The notes under the pieces were generated by a model, which saw only the letters and a list, made by a program, of their open reading frames with translations, ran no database searches and was not told the DNA's origin. Below, piece after piece: positions 1 through 6,472 of a stretch of DNA of 9,935 nucleotides (its first letter is position 1; each line of letters starts with the position of its first letter). The translations under genes and the position numbers were made by a program. The stretch comes from Deltaproteobacteria bacterium (GTDB lineage Bacteria > Myxococcota_A > UBA9160 > UBA4427): assembly GCA_011051925.1 (NCBI GenBank), contig DRKE01000422.1:1-9935 (forward strand). Reading direction: 5' to 3'.

Positions 1-277
1 CGATCTCGTGCCGCGCGAGCCGGATTCCGCACAACAGCGCGTTGTGCTGCCCGTAGTTCCTCTTGAGATCGATTCCGACGAGCCAGGGGCGCGTCCGGCC
101 CAGCGACTCGATGACCGCCCAGCTCTCGTCCGGGCTGTCGTCGTTCACGAGGATGACCTCGAAGTCGGCCGCCAGCGCGCGAAGGGATTCTTCCAGCCGG
201 TCGACCAGCGACCCGAGGATGGGCGCACTCCGATAGACCGGGATCACGACACTGAGCGAGGGCAGCTTCTTTTTCAT
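1..277 (-). CDS. Family 2 glycosyltransferase, ArnC/GtrB-like (N-terminal part, runs off window)
   Basis: Ninety-two codons are visible, starting at ATG 277 and leaving the window at base 1. The reading begins MKKKLPSLSVVIPVYRS, the first beta strand of a GT-A fold, with the usual VVIPVY motif at residues 10-15. VILVNDDSPDESW (41-53) is the nucleotide-sugar binding region, and NYGQHNALLCGIR (74-86) is the signature seen in polyprenyl-phosphate glycosyltransferases of the ArnC, GtrB and dolichol-phosphate mannose synthase type. The catalytic DxD and any C-terminal membrane helices lie outside the window. The start overlaps the stop of the upstream acetyltransferase gene as ATGA, so translation is probably coupled. 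From its position after WecE- and WecD-like genes, it may move Fuc4NAc to a polyprenyl phosphate or to a growing glycan; the substrate is inferred. The GT2 family call is secure and the subfamily is likely. Confidence 0.9.
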   Translation of the reverse strand, partial: MKKKLPSLSVVIPVYRSAPILGSLVDRLEESLRALAADFEVILVNDDSPDESWAVIESLGRTRPWLVGIDLKRNYGQHNALLCGIRLARHEI

Positions 278-1044
278 GGCAGATCGGAACTCCGCGCGAC
301 GGGACTCGAAGGATCGGGCCAGAAATGATAGATCTCCTCCCGTCCGACGAGCGAGTAGCCGAATCTCTCGTAGAGCCGGCAGACCGGATTGTCGATCTGT
401 GTCGCGACACGAGCACGCGAGAGGCCCCGCTCCCGTACCCATTCGAGTCCAGCGCGCAGCAGGGCCCCGCCGAGTCCCCGACCCCGAGCGGCGGCATCGA
501 CGGCGAAGAGCGTCAGGCGTCCCGCCCCGTCCTCCACCCGGATGGCATGGAAGCCCGCGATCCGATCATCGAGCTCGGCGACCAGGACCCGATCCGCCAG
601 CGCTCCGGACACCGACCGCTCGATCCAGGCCCGGTAGAGCCGGTCGACCCACTCGGCGGGAAAGCGGACATCCCGTCGGAAGCGGGAATGCGCGGCGGCC
701 TGGGGAGCCAGGGCCACGAGATCCGAGGAATCCTCGTCGGGCCCGAAAGGACGAACCCGGCCGCAGGACGCCGGATCTCCCTCGGGTGGAACGACGGGCG
801 CGACCTCGAACTCGACTCGCGTGTCGACATGCTGGCCCCGGTGGACGCGCAGGAATCCAGCCGTCATGAGTCCGGGATCCGCGTCGCGCAGGTAGACGAG
901 ATCGTAGTCGCGGGAGGCCGAAGCCAGGATCTCGTGCAGCCGATCGGCCGTGGCCCCTCGAGCGCGCAGCTCGCCCACCCGGATTCCGAAGAACCCGCTA
1001 TCCCAGTCCAGCCGGCGAATCCGGAACGTGTCAGGCATCGGCAC
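274..1044 (-). CDS. wecD: GNAT N-acetyltransferase, WecD-like (dTDP-Fuc4N acetyltransferase)
   Basis: This 256-residue protein should transfer acetyl from acetyl-CoA to the 4-amino group of dTDP-4-amino-4,6-dideoxygalactose, giving dTDP-Fuc4NAc in the cytoplasm. The N-terminus carries LDWDSGFFG (12-20), typical of WecD. SRFRRDVRFP (120-129) matches the WecD SRF region. The C-terminal GNAT half has a beta strand LTLFAVD (177-183), the acetyl-CoA pyrophosphate loop ARGRGLGGALL (186-196) and NPVCRLYERFGY (219-230) with a conserved tyrosine. The coordinates use a GTG start at 1044; an ATG two codons later at 1038 is equally possible, and neither has a strong ribosome site. It lies 12 nt after the WecE-like gene and overlaps the GT2 gene by 4 nt, so it is in the same operon. 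The adjacent wecE homologue makes the WecD assignment much stronger than GNAT similarity alone. The exact amino sugar could differ from the enterobacterial one. Confidence 0.9.
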   Translation of the reverse strand: MPMPDTFRIRRLDWDSGFFGIRVGELRARGATADRLHEILASASRDYDLVYLRDADPGLMTAGFLRVHRGQHVDTRVEFEVAPVVPPEGDPASCGRVRPFGPDEDSSDLVALAPQAAAHSRFRRDVRFPAEWVDRLYRAWIERSVSGALADRVLVAELDDRIAGFHAIRVEDGAGRLTLFAVDAAARGRGLGGALLRAGLEWVRERGLSRARVATQIDNPVCRLYERFGYSLVGREEIYHFWPDPSSPVARSSDLP

Positions 1045-1056
1045 CGGCGGGCCGCC

Positions 1057-2241
1057 TCATCGTTCGAAGAAATCGCGGATCCGCCCGACGACCTCTTCCT
1101 GCTCGAGCGGCTCCAGCTGGCAATAGAAAGGGAGACGGAGCAGACGACGACTGACGGATTCCGTCACGGGGAGCCGGGCGGGCCTTCCGCCAGCCAGTTT
1201 CGTTCCCATCGGCGAATCGTGGAGAGGGACATAGTGGAACACGGCGAGGATCCCGTGCGTCCTGAGATGGGACATCAGCCCGTCCCGAGTCGCCTCGTCG
1301 GGCAACAGGAGATGGTAGAGATGCGCGTTGGTCTCGCAATCCGGGGGAACGCAGGGAAGCCGGAGCCGGCCTTCCCGCTCCAGTCCGGAGAGGTGCTCGG
1401 AATAGTAGGCTGCGATCTCGGCCCTTCGCTCCGTGATGGACTCCATTTCCTCCAGTTGCGCGAAGAGGAAGGCCGCGCAGATCTCGCTGGCGACGTAGGA
1501 AGAACCGAGTTCTTGCCATGTGTACCTGTCCGTCTCACCACGGAAGAACCGTTGGCGATCGGTTCCCTTGTCGCGGATGATCTCGGCCCGCGCGACGAAC
1601 CGGGAGTCGTTGATACAGAGCGCGCCTCCCTCGCCACAGATGAAGTTCTTCGTCTCGTGGAAGCTGAATGCCGCCAGATCCCCGATGCTGCCGAGGCCCC
1701 GACCCTTGTAGCGCGAGCCAACGGCCTGGGCCGCGTCCTCGACGACGAGCAGATCGTTCTCTCTCGCGATCCGACAGATCGTATCCATCTCGCTCGCCAC
1801 CCCGGCATAGTGGACGGGAAAGATCGCGCGGGTTCTCGGCGTGATGGCCGCCTCGATGAGTGTCTCGTCGAGATTGAGGGTGTCTTCCCGGATGTCGACG
1901 AAGATCGGCGTCGCCCCTTCCCGCACGATCGCGCTGGCCGTCGAGACGAAGGTATAGGAGGGAAGGATGACCTCGTCAGCCGGCCCGAGATCACAGAGCA
2001 TCGCGGCCATTTCGAGCGCTGCCGTACAGGAAGGCGTCAGGAGAACCCTCGCGGCCCCGGTCGAGGCCTCGAGGAGCTCATGGCAGCGCCTTGCGAAATG
2101 ACCATCCGCCGCGAGCTGCCCTCGTTCGACCGCCTCCCGGATATAGGAAAGCTCGTTCCCGGCGATGAAGGGCTTGTTCAGCGGAATCCGGATTCCGGAC
2201 TGCGCGCTCGTCGGCGATGCCGACCCCGGATCCTTGAGCAT
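1057..2241 (-). CDS. wecE: dTDP-4-amino-4,6-dideoxygalactose transaminase (WecE/RffA-like)
   Basis: This is a PLP-dependent aminotransferase of the DegT/DnrJ/EryC1/StrS (sugar aminotransferase) family. It converts dTDP-4-keto-6-deoxy-D-glucose to dTDP-4-amino-4,6-dideoxy-D-galactose with glutamate as amino donor. With the start at 2241 it has 394 residues, close to the roughly 376 of E. coli WecE. Blocks recalled from the E. coli protein are present: LLTPSCTAALEMAA (67-80), LPSYTFVSTASA (93-104), DETLIEAAIT (125-134), PVHYAGVASEMDTI (142-155), VVEDAAQ (166-172, PLP-binding Asp169), SFHETKN (193-199, Schiff-base Lys198), YTWQELGSSY (240-249) and AVFHYVPLH (333-341). The open frame continues to an ATG at 2301, but that would overlap the upstream membrane-protein gene. 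The 2241 start has GGTGGAG 10 nt upstream and fits the family N-terminus better. It sits 37 nt after the YfhO-like gene and 12 nt before wecD. The substrate must be supplied by RmlA/RmlB-type enzymes encoded elsewhere. Confidence 0.95.
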   Translation of the reverse strand: MLKDPGSASPTSAQSGIRIPLNKPFIAGNELSYIREAVERGQLAADGHFARRCHELLEASTGAARVLLTPSCTAALEMAAMLCDLGPADEVILPSYTFVSTASAIVREGATPIFVDIREDTLNLDETLIEAAITPRTRAIFPVHYAGVASEMDTICRIARENDLLVVEDAAQAVGSRYKGRGLGSIGDLAAFSFHETKNFICGEGGALCINDSRFVARAEIIRDKGTDRQRFFRGETDRYTWQELGSSYVASEICAAFLFAQLEEMESITERRAEIAAYYSEHLSGLEREGRLRLPCVPPDCETNAHLYHLLLPDEATRDGLMSHLRTHGILAVFHYVPLHDSPMGTKLAGGRPARLPVTESVSRRLLRLPFYCQLEPLEQEEVVGRIRDFFER

Positions 2242-2251
2242 CGTTCTTCTA

Positions 2252-2258
2252 CTCCACC
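2252..2258 (-). promoter_or_regulatory. Ribosome binding site that decides the wecE start
   Basis: The minus strand reads GGTGGAG, followed by a 10-nt spacer and ATG at 2241. It lies in the 37-nt gap between the YfhO-like gene and wecE. It favours 2241 over the in-frame ATG at 2301, which would lie inside the upstream gene. Confidence 0.55.
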
Positions 2259-2278
2259 GTCCGACCGCTACTCGCCCG

Positions 2279-4552
2279 TCATCCGTCCATCCCACATCCA
2301 CGCCATGCCCGCGAGACGTCCGCTTTCCGGCGCCCGTGCGAGTCTATCGGAGAACCCCCTTTCCGTCGTGTCCAGATCCGGTACCCCGACAGCCACGCGA
2401 AGAGGAGCATGAAGAAGACCTGGGGAATCCAGCTCCATCGAGCGAAGGGCCGGAATCGGACTTCGATCTGGCCGGTATCCGGAGGAACCAGGATGCCCTG
2501 ATAGAATCCGTTGACGATCGGTGTCGGCAGTGGCGTCGTTCCCGCGGTCGCGCGCCATTGGGGATGGTATTGCTGGCTGAGGAAGACGAGCGTCTCCCGC
2601 TTCGAGGGAGTCAGTCGGAACGAGATCCGATCCCCCTCGTCCGACAGCCGCTCGATCGGGAGCGTACGCGCTTCCTCGAAGGTCCCGAATGAAGCCGTGG
2701 CTCCGTTCCCGGCCGCCTGGAAACGCACGACCTGGGCTTCGAGCCGCGGGGTCTGCCTGACGCGATGGATCCGGCGGTCGACCTGCTCGACGCGTTCGTC
2801 CCGGATCTTCCCCTCGGACAGGATCGCCGCGATGCCCGTGAACGGAAACTCGTGACCGAACAACCGGCGGGTCCCGGCCACCCGAAGGAAATAACGTCCC
2901 GATTCCCGCGTGCCGACCCGGCTGACACGCAAGACCCAATCCTGATATGCCCGCGAAGACAGCGAATCGTAGGCGTGGATGCTGGGGATTCCCACGAGGG
3001 CTTCTTCGTTCGACGGAATCAGCCGACGTCCCGGCCCGACCCAGGCGAAACGGGATCCCTCCGGAGTGAGCGCACGCAGACGTTCGACGAGGGGTGAGGT
3101 CATTGCAATCGATTCGAGCGGCCGCGAAAGAGGGAGCCGAGCCGAGTAGAAGAGGACACTGGCCAGGGCGAGACCCACCGCCAGCCATGTTCGCGGGGCC
3201 CACAGGAGCCAGACGGTGGCCGATAGCAGTGACAGACCGATGGCGACGTTCGCGACATCGAATGGAACGCCCGAAACGGCGAGGCCGAGAACCGCGATTC
3301 CCCCAGCGACGATCCCGGGCATCACCAGACCCCAGCGCGAGATCGACTCTCCCCGCATCGCCCGATCCAATCCGTGCGCGGCGAGAAGGAAGATCGGGAT
3401 CTGCATGCCGGCCAACGGATTGAAACGCGAAAGGCCGAGGCCTGCATGCTCCACGCCGAAGCGGAAGACCCCTGGAACCGTATTGGCCAGCAGCGAGACC
3501 AGCACGAGGAACTGGATCGGCCAGAGGCGACGCCAGCTGACGAGCGAGGCCAGGGCGAGGGCCGCAGGAACGGGCGTGAGCGAGATCCCGTCGAAGCGCA
3601 GGGGATGACCCGGATCGATCGGATTCCCGTACCAGAACGCATCGAAGACCTGGCCGAGGAAGACGACCAGATCCCGCCAACCATCCAGCCGTGGAAGAAC
3701 GCTCAGGAAGAACTCCGAGCCCGGATCCAGGCGAGCGGAACGCGACAGGGCCAGGGCGAGATCCAGGTAGACGGGTGCCACCGTGAGCACGCCGAGGGCC
3801 CCGCAGAGGCCGAGCATCAGGATACGGCGCAGCGCGTCCCCCATGCTTCGGCCCGATCGCCAGGCCTGATAGGCACCGAAGCCGACGATGAAATAGGCAT
3901 GGAGCACGATCTGCTGGGGGTATCCGGACAGAAGAAGGGAGTGCACCATGAAGGCGACACCCGATCCCCAACCGGGTCCAGGCGACTCCAGGAAGCGGGT
4001 GATGCACCAGAGCAGTCCCAACGACCATGCGAGCGTCCACAAGAAGAGCGCGAATGTCAGCCAGTACGCACTGAAGACACCGAGGCCGAGCCCGAGCGAA
4101 GCGACGAAACAGACGGTCGGAGGAAAACCGAGGGCCTCGAAGAAGAGGTGCCCGAACAGGACGGAGAGAACGATCGCCACGACGATCAGGATCGTGTAGA
4201 GAACGAACGGATCATCGATCATCAGGGAGAGGAGATGAAAGAGATGATAGGCCTTGCTCGATCCGGAAACGTGGTGGACCGGCCGCCCCATCTCGACGTA
4301 GGGGTTCCAGAGAGAGAGCCAGCCCGCCCTCTTTCCATGCAGATGTTGCTGGATCTCCGGAATGAAGATTGCGGTCTGATCCGAGAACTTCCGGTTCGAC
4401 GGATCGGCCTCGGACGTCCCGGGCAGTCCGAGTTCCAGACGGTTGTCATGAGCGGCGATGACGGCTCCGCGGAAGAGCAGGGGGAGGAAGAAGGCGAACA
4501 CGACGCCGATCGCGACCCATCTGGACATTCGGACACTCATCGCTTCTTCCAT
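2279..4552 (-). CDS. YfhO-like multi-pass membrane protein (putative GT-C glycosyltransferase)
   Basis: This is a 757-residue integral membrane protein with the architecture of the bacterial YfhO family, whose members resemble GT-C glycosyltransferases using polyprenyl-phosphate sugars on the outer membrane face. A first helix (about 12-29) is followed by an extracytoplasmic loop with SDQTAIFIPEIQQ (57-69) and LSLWNPYVEMGRP (79-91), the acidic and WNPY elements typical of the family. About ten more hydrophobic segments lie between residues 116 and 470. A soluble region (about 480-700) ends with SQQYHPQWRATAG (659-671), NGFYQGILVP (681-690) and VRFRPF (698-703), the most recognisable YfhO C-terminal motifs. 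A last helix spans about 706-722, with a basic tail. Start candidates are ATG 4552 (GGAGG only 3 nt upstream, rather close) and ATG 4540 (preceded by GGAAG). It is the first gene of the operon and is divergent from the WG-repeat gene. The family assignment is good; enzymatic activity and substrate are inferred. Confidence 0.87.
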   Translation of the reverse strand: MEEAMSVRMSRWVAIGVVFAFFLPLLFRGAVIAAHDNRLELGLPGTSEADPSNRKFSDQTAIFIPEIQQHLHGKRAGWLSLWNPYVEMGRPVHHVSGSSKAYHLFHLLSLMIDDPFVLYTILIVVAIVLSVLFGHLFFEALGFPPTVCFVASLGLGLGVFSAYWLTFALFLWTLAWSLGLLWCITRFLESPGPGWGSGVAFMVHSLLLSGYPQQIVLHAYFIVGFGAYQAWRSGRSMGDALRRILMLGLCGALGVLTVAPVYLDLALALSRSARLDPGSEFFLSVLPRLDGWRDLVVFLGQVFDAFWYGNPIDPGHPLRFDGISLTPVPAALALASLVSWRRLWPIQFLVLVSLLANTVPGVFRFGVEHAGLGLSRFNPLAGMQIPIFLLAAHGLDRAMRGESISRWGLVMPGIVAGGIAVLGLAVSGVPFDVANVAIGLSLLSATVWLLWAPRTWLAVGLALASVLFYSARLPLSRPLESIAMTSPLVERLRALTPEGSRFAWVGPGRRLIPSNEEALVGIPSIHAYDSLSSRAYQDWVLRVSRVGTRESGRYFLRVAGTRRLFGHEFPFTGIAAILSEGKIRDERVEQVDRRIHRVRQTPRLEAQVVRFQAAGNGATASFGTFEEARTLPIERLSDEGDRISFRLTPSKRETLVFLSQQYHPQWRATAGTTPLPTPIVNGFYQGILVPPDTGQIEVRFRPFARWSWIPQVFFMLLFAWLSGYRIWTRRKGGSPIDSHGRRKADVSRAWRGCGMDG

Positions 4553-4613
4553 TTGCCTCCACCGCGGCTAGAATCCGGACTGGAATCCGAGGGGATCCAC
4601 CCAGGAGATAGCC
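4553..4613. promoter_or_regulatory. Divergent intergenic region for the glycan operon and the WG-repeat gene
   Basis: These 61 nt separate two divergently transcribed genes, so both promoters must lie here or just inside the coding regions. On the plus strand TAGAAT (4569-4574) is a good -10 candidate for the WG-repeat gene. A weak TTCCAT (4547-4552) lies 16 nt upstream. AGGAGAT (4603-4609) is its ribosome site. On the minus strand GGAGG lies at the YfhO-like start. No clear minus-strand -10 was found. Confidence 0.45.
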
Positions 4614-5129
4614 ATGAACCGGATCGGCATCACGACCGACCGCGTTTTCGCGGCACCACGCGCTTCGACACGCTGGTCGAGGACCGCGCTCGAGTCCATA
4701 TCGGAGCGGCTCCTGGTCCTGTCGTTCGTGGTCCTCTCGGTCCTTCCGGCGGTCTCCTCCGGAGAAGGGACGGAGGACACTCCCTCCGTCCCCGCCCGCG
4801 TCGATCTTCGCGACCATCCGAAGGCCTCCTTCCACGAGGGGCTGGCTGCCGTCCGGATCGGAGATCGTTGGGGATACGTCGATCGAGAAGGCGTATTCGT
4901 CATTCGCCCACGCTTCCAGCATGTGATGGCCTTCTCCGAAGGCCTCGCTCGGGTCAAACTGGATGATCGCTACGGCTATGTCGATCGGAACGGGAAGCTG
5001 GTCATCGACTATCTCTACGTGCCCGCTCATGGTTTCGAGAACGGTCATGCGCGGGTCACGGCCCCGGACGGCCGAACAGGAGTCATCGACCACTCGGGAA
5101 GATTCGCGCCGGGGCGCCCCGACGACTAG
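4614..5129 (+). CDS. WG-repeat protein with N-terminal membrane anchor or signal peptide, probably C-terminally truncated
   Basis: This 171-residue protein contains about three WG (KWG) repeats, a short beta motif with unknown ligand found in many secreted bacterial proteins. The repeats are FHEGLAAVRIGDRWGYVDREG (about 73-93), FSEGLARVKLDDRYGYVDRNG (107-127) and FENGHARVTAPDGRTGVIDHSG (141-162). The conserved Trp is kept only in the first (W87), and is Tyr and Thr in the others. A hydrophobic stretch at about 33-48, preceded by a basic N-terminus and followed by Ser-Ser-Gly, suggests a signal peptide or single anchor. An AGGAGAT ribosome site sits 4 nt before the ATG. The third repeat stops just where the next strand (usually a VI-P segment) should follow. 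Its TAG stop at 5127-5129 is partly made by the left inverted repeat of an IS relic, so the gene was probably longer. No continuation in any frame is visible beyond the right repeat. Confidence 0.8.
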   Translation: MNRIGITTDRVFAAPRASTRWSRTALESISERLLVLSFVVLSVLPAVSSGEGTEDTPSVPARVDLRDHPKASFHEGLAAVRIGDRWGYVDREGVFVIRPRFQHVMAFSEGLARVKLDDRYGYVDRNGKLVIDYLYVPAHGFENGHARVTAPDGRTGVIDHSGRFAPGRPDD

Positions 5130-5141
5130 GGAAGCCCTGCA
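5128..5141 (+). repeat. Left terminal inverted repeat of the IS5-family relic
   Basis: The sequence AGGGAAGCCCTGCA pairs with 5480-5493 on the opposite strand with one mismatch (C for T at position 9). It overlaps the last two bases of the stop codon of the WG-repeat gene. Confidence 0.72.
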
Positions 5142-5240
5142 CACGCCGCCGTGCCGTGCCAGTGCGGGAGGGGGTCCCGTGCTCGAACAGGTTCAGGCGG
5201 TCGGAGTGGCTTCGAGAGCCGGAATGGGTGCTCGCCACGG

Positions 5241-5437
5241 GCTCGCGTCCACGATCGTTCCCGCTCGAAGCATCATCCGCTTTTCCGCGAGCAGATCCTT
5301 CAGACGTCGAAGATCCCCTCCGTGAACACCTCCCGCTCCAGGAGATGACGGAAACGAAGGATCGTCGACTCGTCCGACACCTCGTCGTCGCCCGGTTCGA
5401 CCCGCACGAACCGCCGCAAGGTCTGCTGCTTCAACAT
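5241..5437 (-). pseudogene. IS5-family transposase fragment, frameshifted
   Basis: On the minus strand the frame starting at 5437 reads MLKQQTLRRFVRVE, then DESTILRFRHLLERE and FTEGIFDV, and stops with TGA at 5300-5302. The similarity continues in another frame from about 5312: LKDLLAEKRMMLRAGTIVDAS, ending near 5241. Together these match the N-terminal DUF772-type region of IS5-family transposases, where DETTILRFRHLLE is followed by a helix and then GTIVDAT, the first catalytic Asp region. About 60 N-terminal residues and the whole remaining DDE domain are missing, so it cannot be active. The family call rests on recalled motifs. A one-base indel near 5300-5312 explains the frame change. Confidence 0.8.
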
Positions 5438-5453
5438 CCAAATGTCCCCCGAT

Positions 5454-5466
5454 AGGGTCGGACCCT
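5454..5466. repeat. REP-like palindrome inside the IS relic
   Basis: AGGGTC and GACCCT flank a single G, giving a perfect 6-bp inverted repeat. It lies between the transposase fragment and the right terminal repeat, next to AAATGTCCCCC (5440-5450). Palindromes of this type (GGGTC-N-GACCC) are known to me from REP-like elements in many bacterial genomes. No REP-associated transposase is present here. Confidence 0.4.
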
Positions 5467-5479
5467 GTTGAGCGAGTTC

Positions 5480-5493
5480 TGCAGAGCTTCCCT
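5480..5493 (-). repeat. Right terminal inverted repeat of the IS5-family relic
   Basis: On the minus strand it reads AGGGAAGCTCTGCA, the partner of 5128-5141 with one mismatch. The transposase fragment points inward from this end, as expected for the 5' end of an IS5-family element. Confidence 0.72.
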
Positions 5494-5690
5494 GGCGGCC
5501 TCTTCCGGAACTCCGGCGGCTTTCTGGTCCGCCGGATCCATTCGCGGGGAATGCACCGGGATTGCGTCTCCAGGTCGCTCGAAAGGCGCGGAATGGAAGG
5601 CGTAGCAACTCGGCCCCTCCCGACTCCTCCCGACTTGAAGATTTCACGACACGGAGATCGGGTCAGAGGCACGTCCATCGCGACCGGGCG
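5494..5690. other. Non-coding stretch between the IS relic and the next gene, with a hairpin
   Basis: No reading frame here resembles a protein or continues the WG repeats. TCCGGCGG (5512-5519) and CCGCCGGA (5529-5536) form a perfect 8-bp stem with a 9-nt loop. It lies downstream of the minus-strand gene ending at 5691 and could slow or end its transcription, but no T-rich tract follows on either strand. The palindrome TTCCGGAA lies at 5503-5510. Confidence 0.4.
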
Positions 5691-6377
5691 CTACGAGAGG
5701 CTTGCCAGACCCTGGATGATCGACCAGAGCCCTTCGAGATCGAAGTCATGGCGCGTGGATGAACTGGAGAAGCTGCACCATCCATCCCGGCAGGCGACGC
5801 GCGTCGCACCATGATCGCCGACCGGCTGCAGTGCGGCGATCGCCTTCGGCTCGATCAGCTCGAAGAGGGACGCGCCGGCAGGCGCGAGGATTCCGATCAG
5901 GTTGCCGTGGCGCAGGTCTTCCGGAACGGGAAGCCGGGTCAGATCGTCGGGTTGGGAATCCCAACCCCCCGTCGCCAGACTTCCGACGAACGTGGCCGAA
6001 GTGCCGGAACGAAGCGCACTGGGCTTGAAGAAGAGCACGACGCCCTCGCGGGAGGGGCGGTCGAGGGGGAAGTGGAACTCGTGAACCGCCACGATGTTCC
6101 CGCTGCGCGACCTCTCCTTCCGATAGAACCACGCCGCGTCGCCGCGAAGGGAGATCCGCATCACTTCTTCGACCCGATAGCGGTACCCGGAGTTGTTCTC
6201 GAAGCACGTGATCTGCTCCACCAGCATTTCGATCTCGGCCTCCGACGAACACGGCGCGAAACCCATTCGGACGAGCTTCTCCCCTCGGGCTCTCCGGTCG
6301 GCCCGGGCCTTCATCAGGAGTCGGGCGACGAGTGCGGCGAACGCCACTCCGAATGCGAGAAAGGGCATCCAGTCCAT
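5691..6377 (-). CDS. Hypothetical protein with one N-terminal membrane helix
   Basis: I do not recognise this 228-residue protein. It starts MDWMPFLAFGVAFAALVARL, a hydrophobic helix of about 18 residues, followed by the basic stretch KARADRRARGEK (24-35). It is therefore probably a membrane-tethered protein with a cytoplasmic body. The rest is a mixed alpha/beta soluble domain with aromatic, alternating strands such as EEVMRISLRG and IVAVHEFHFPLD, and it ends LWSIIQGLASLS. Such a fold could bind a ligand or partner, but no catalytic motif is visible. The open frame continues upstream to 6632, but that part is Arg/Pro-rich and overlaps the divergent dehydrogenase gene. ATG 6377, just before the helix, is therefore chosen; ATG 6368 is an alternative. 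Neither has a good ribosome site. It is divergent from the dehydrogenase gene with a 95-nt gap. It is coding by its length and coherent composition; function unknown. Confidence 0.7.
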   Translation of the reverse strand: MDWMPFLAFGVAFAALVARLLMKARADRRARGEKLVRMGFAPCSSEAEIEMLVEQITCFENNSGYRYRVEEVMRISLRGDAAWFYRKERSRSGNIVAVHEFHFPLDRPSREGVVLFFKPSALRSGTSATFVGSLATGGWDSQPDDLTRLPVPEDLRHGNLIGILAPAGASLFELIEPKAIAALQPVGDHGATRVACRDGWCSFSSSSTRHDFDLEGLWSIIQGLASLS

Positions 6378-6458
6378 GGCAGCCGGCTTCGGCCCGGCGG
6401 CTCCACGCCTTGAGTGGGGCGCTGCCGCGAGATGGGGACCCGGCCGGCTCGTATCGGG

Positions 6459-6464
6459 TATTCT
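6459..6464 (+). promoter_or_regulatory. Candidate -10 element of the alcohol dehydrogenase gene
   Basis: TATTCT ends 8 nt before the ATG at 6473. If used, transcription would begin at or very close to the start codon, giving a leaderless mRNA. This fits the lack of a ribosome site. No -35 match is seen at the usual distance. Confidence 0.35.
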
Positions 6465-6472
6465 TGCCTTCG

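Larger units (their letters stand above)
5128..5493 (-). mobile_element. Degraded IS5-family insertion sequence (about 366 bp relic)
   Basis: The element is bounded by 14-nt inverted repeats, AGGGAAGCCCTGCA at 5128-5141 and its near-complement at 5480-5493. They match at 13 of 14 positions. Between them on the minus strand lies a frameshifted fragment of an IS5-family DDE transposase. Intact IS5-family elements are usually about 0.8-1.3 kb with a transposase of around 300-350 codons, so most of the gene is gone. No target duplication is obvious: CTA flanks the left end and TGG the right. The relic lies between the WG-repeat gene and a non-coding stretch, and contains no complete gene. The exact IS group is not determined. 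Confidence 0.78.

Noticed and set aside
2242..2301. Longer wecE start at ATG 2301
   Set aside because: It would overlap the upstream gene by 23 nt and add a 20-residue N-terminus absent from the family; the 2241 start has a ribosome site.
325..2412. A 695-codon open frame on the plus strand
   Set aside because: It lies entirely opposite the wecD and wecE homologues, has no domain-like sequence, and is the expected stop-poor antisense frame of GC-rich genes.
2268..4040. A 590-codon open frame on the minus strand in another register
   Set aside because: It overlaps the YfhO-like gene, is Arg/Gly/Pro-rich, and shows no membrane segments or motifs.
3374..4966. A 530-codon plus-strand open frame
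   Set aside because: It is antisense to the YfhO-like gene and overlaps the WG-repeat gene in another frame; its Glu/Arg/Asp-rich composition is typical of a shadow.
5193..5678. A 161-codon minus-strand open frame across the IS relic and flanking sequence
   Set aside because: Only a short part (about 5241-5312) resembles a transposase. The rest crosses the inverted repeat and has no similarity, so it is not a gene.
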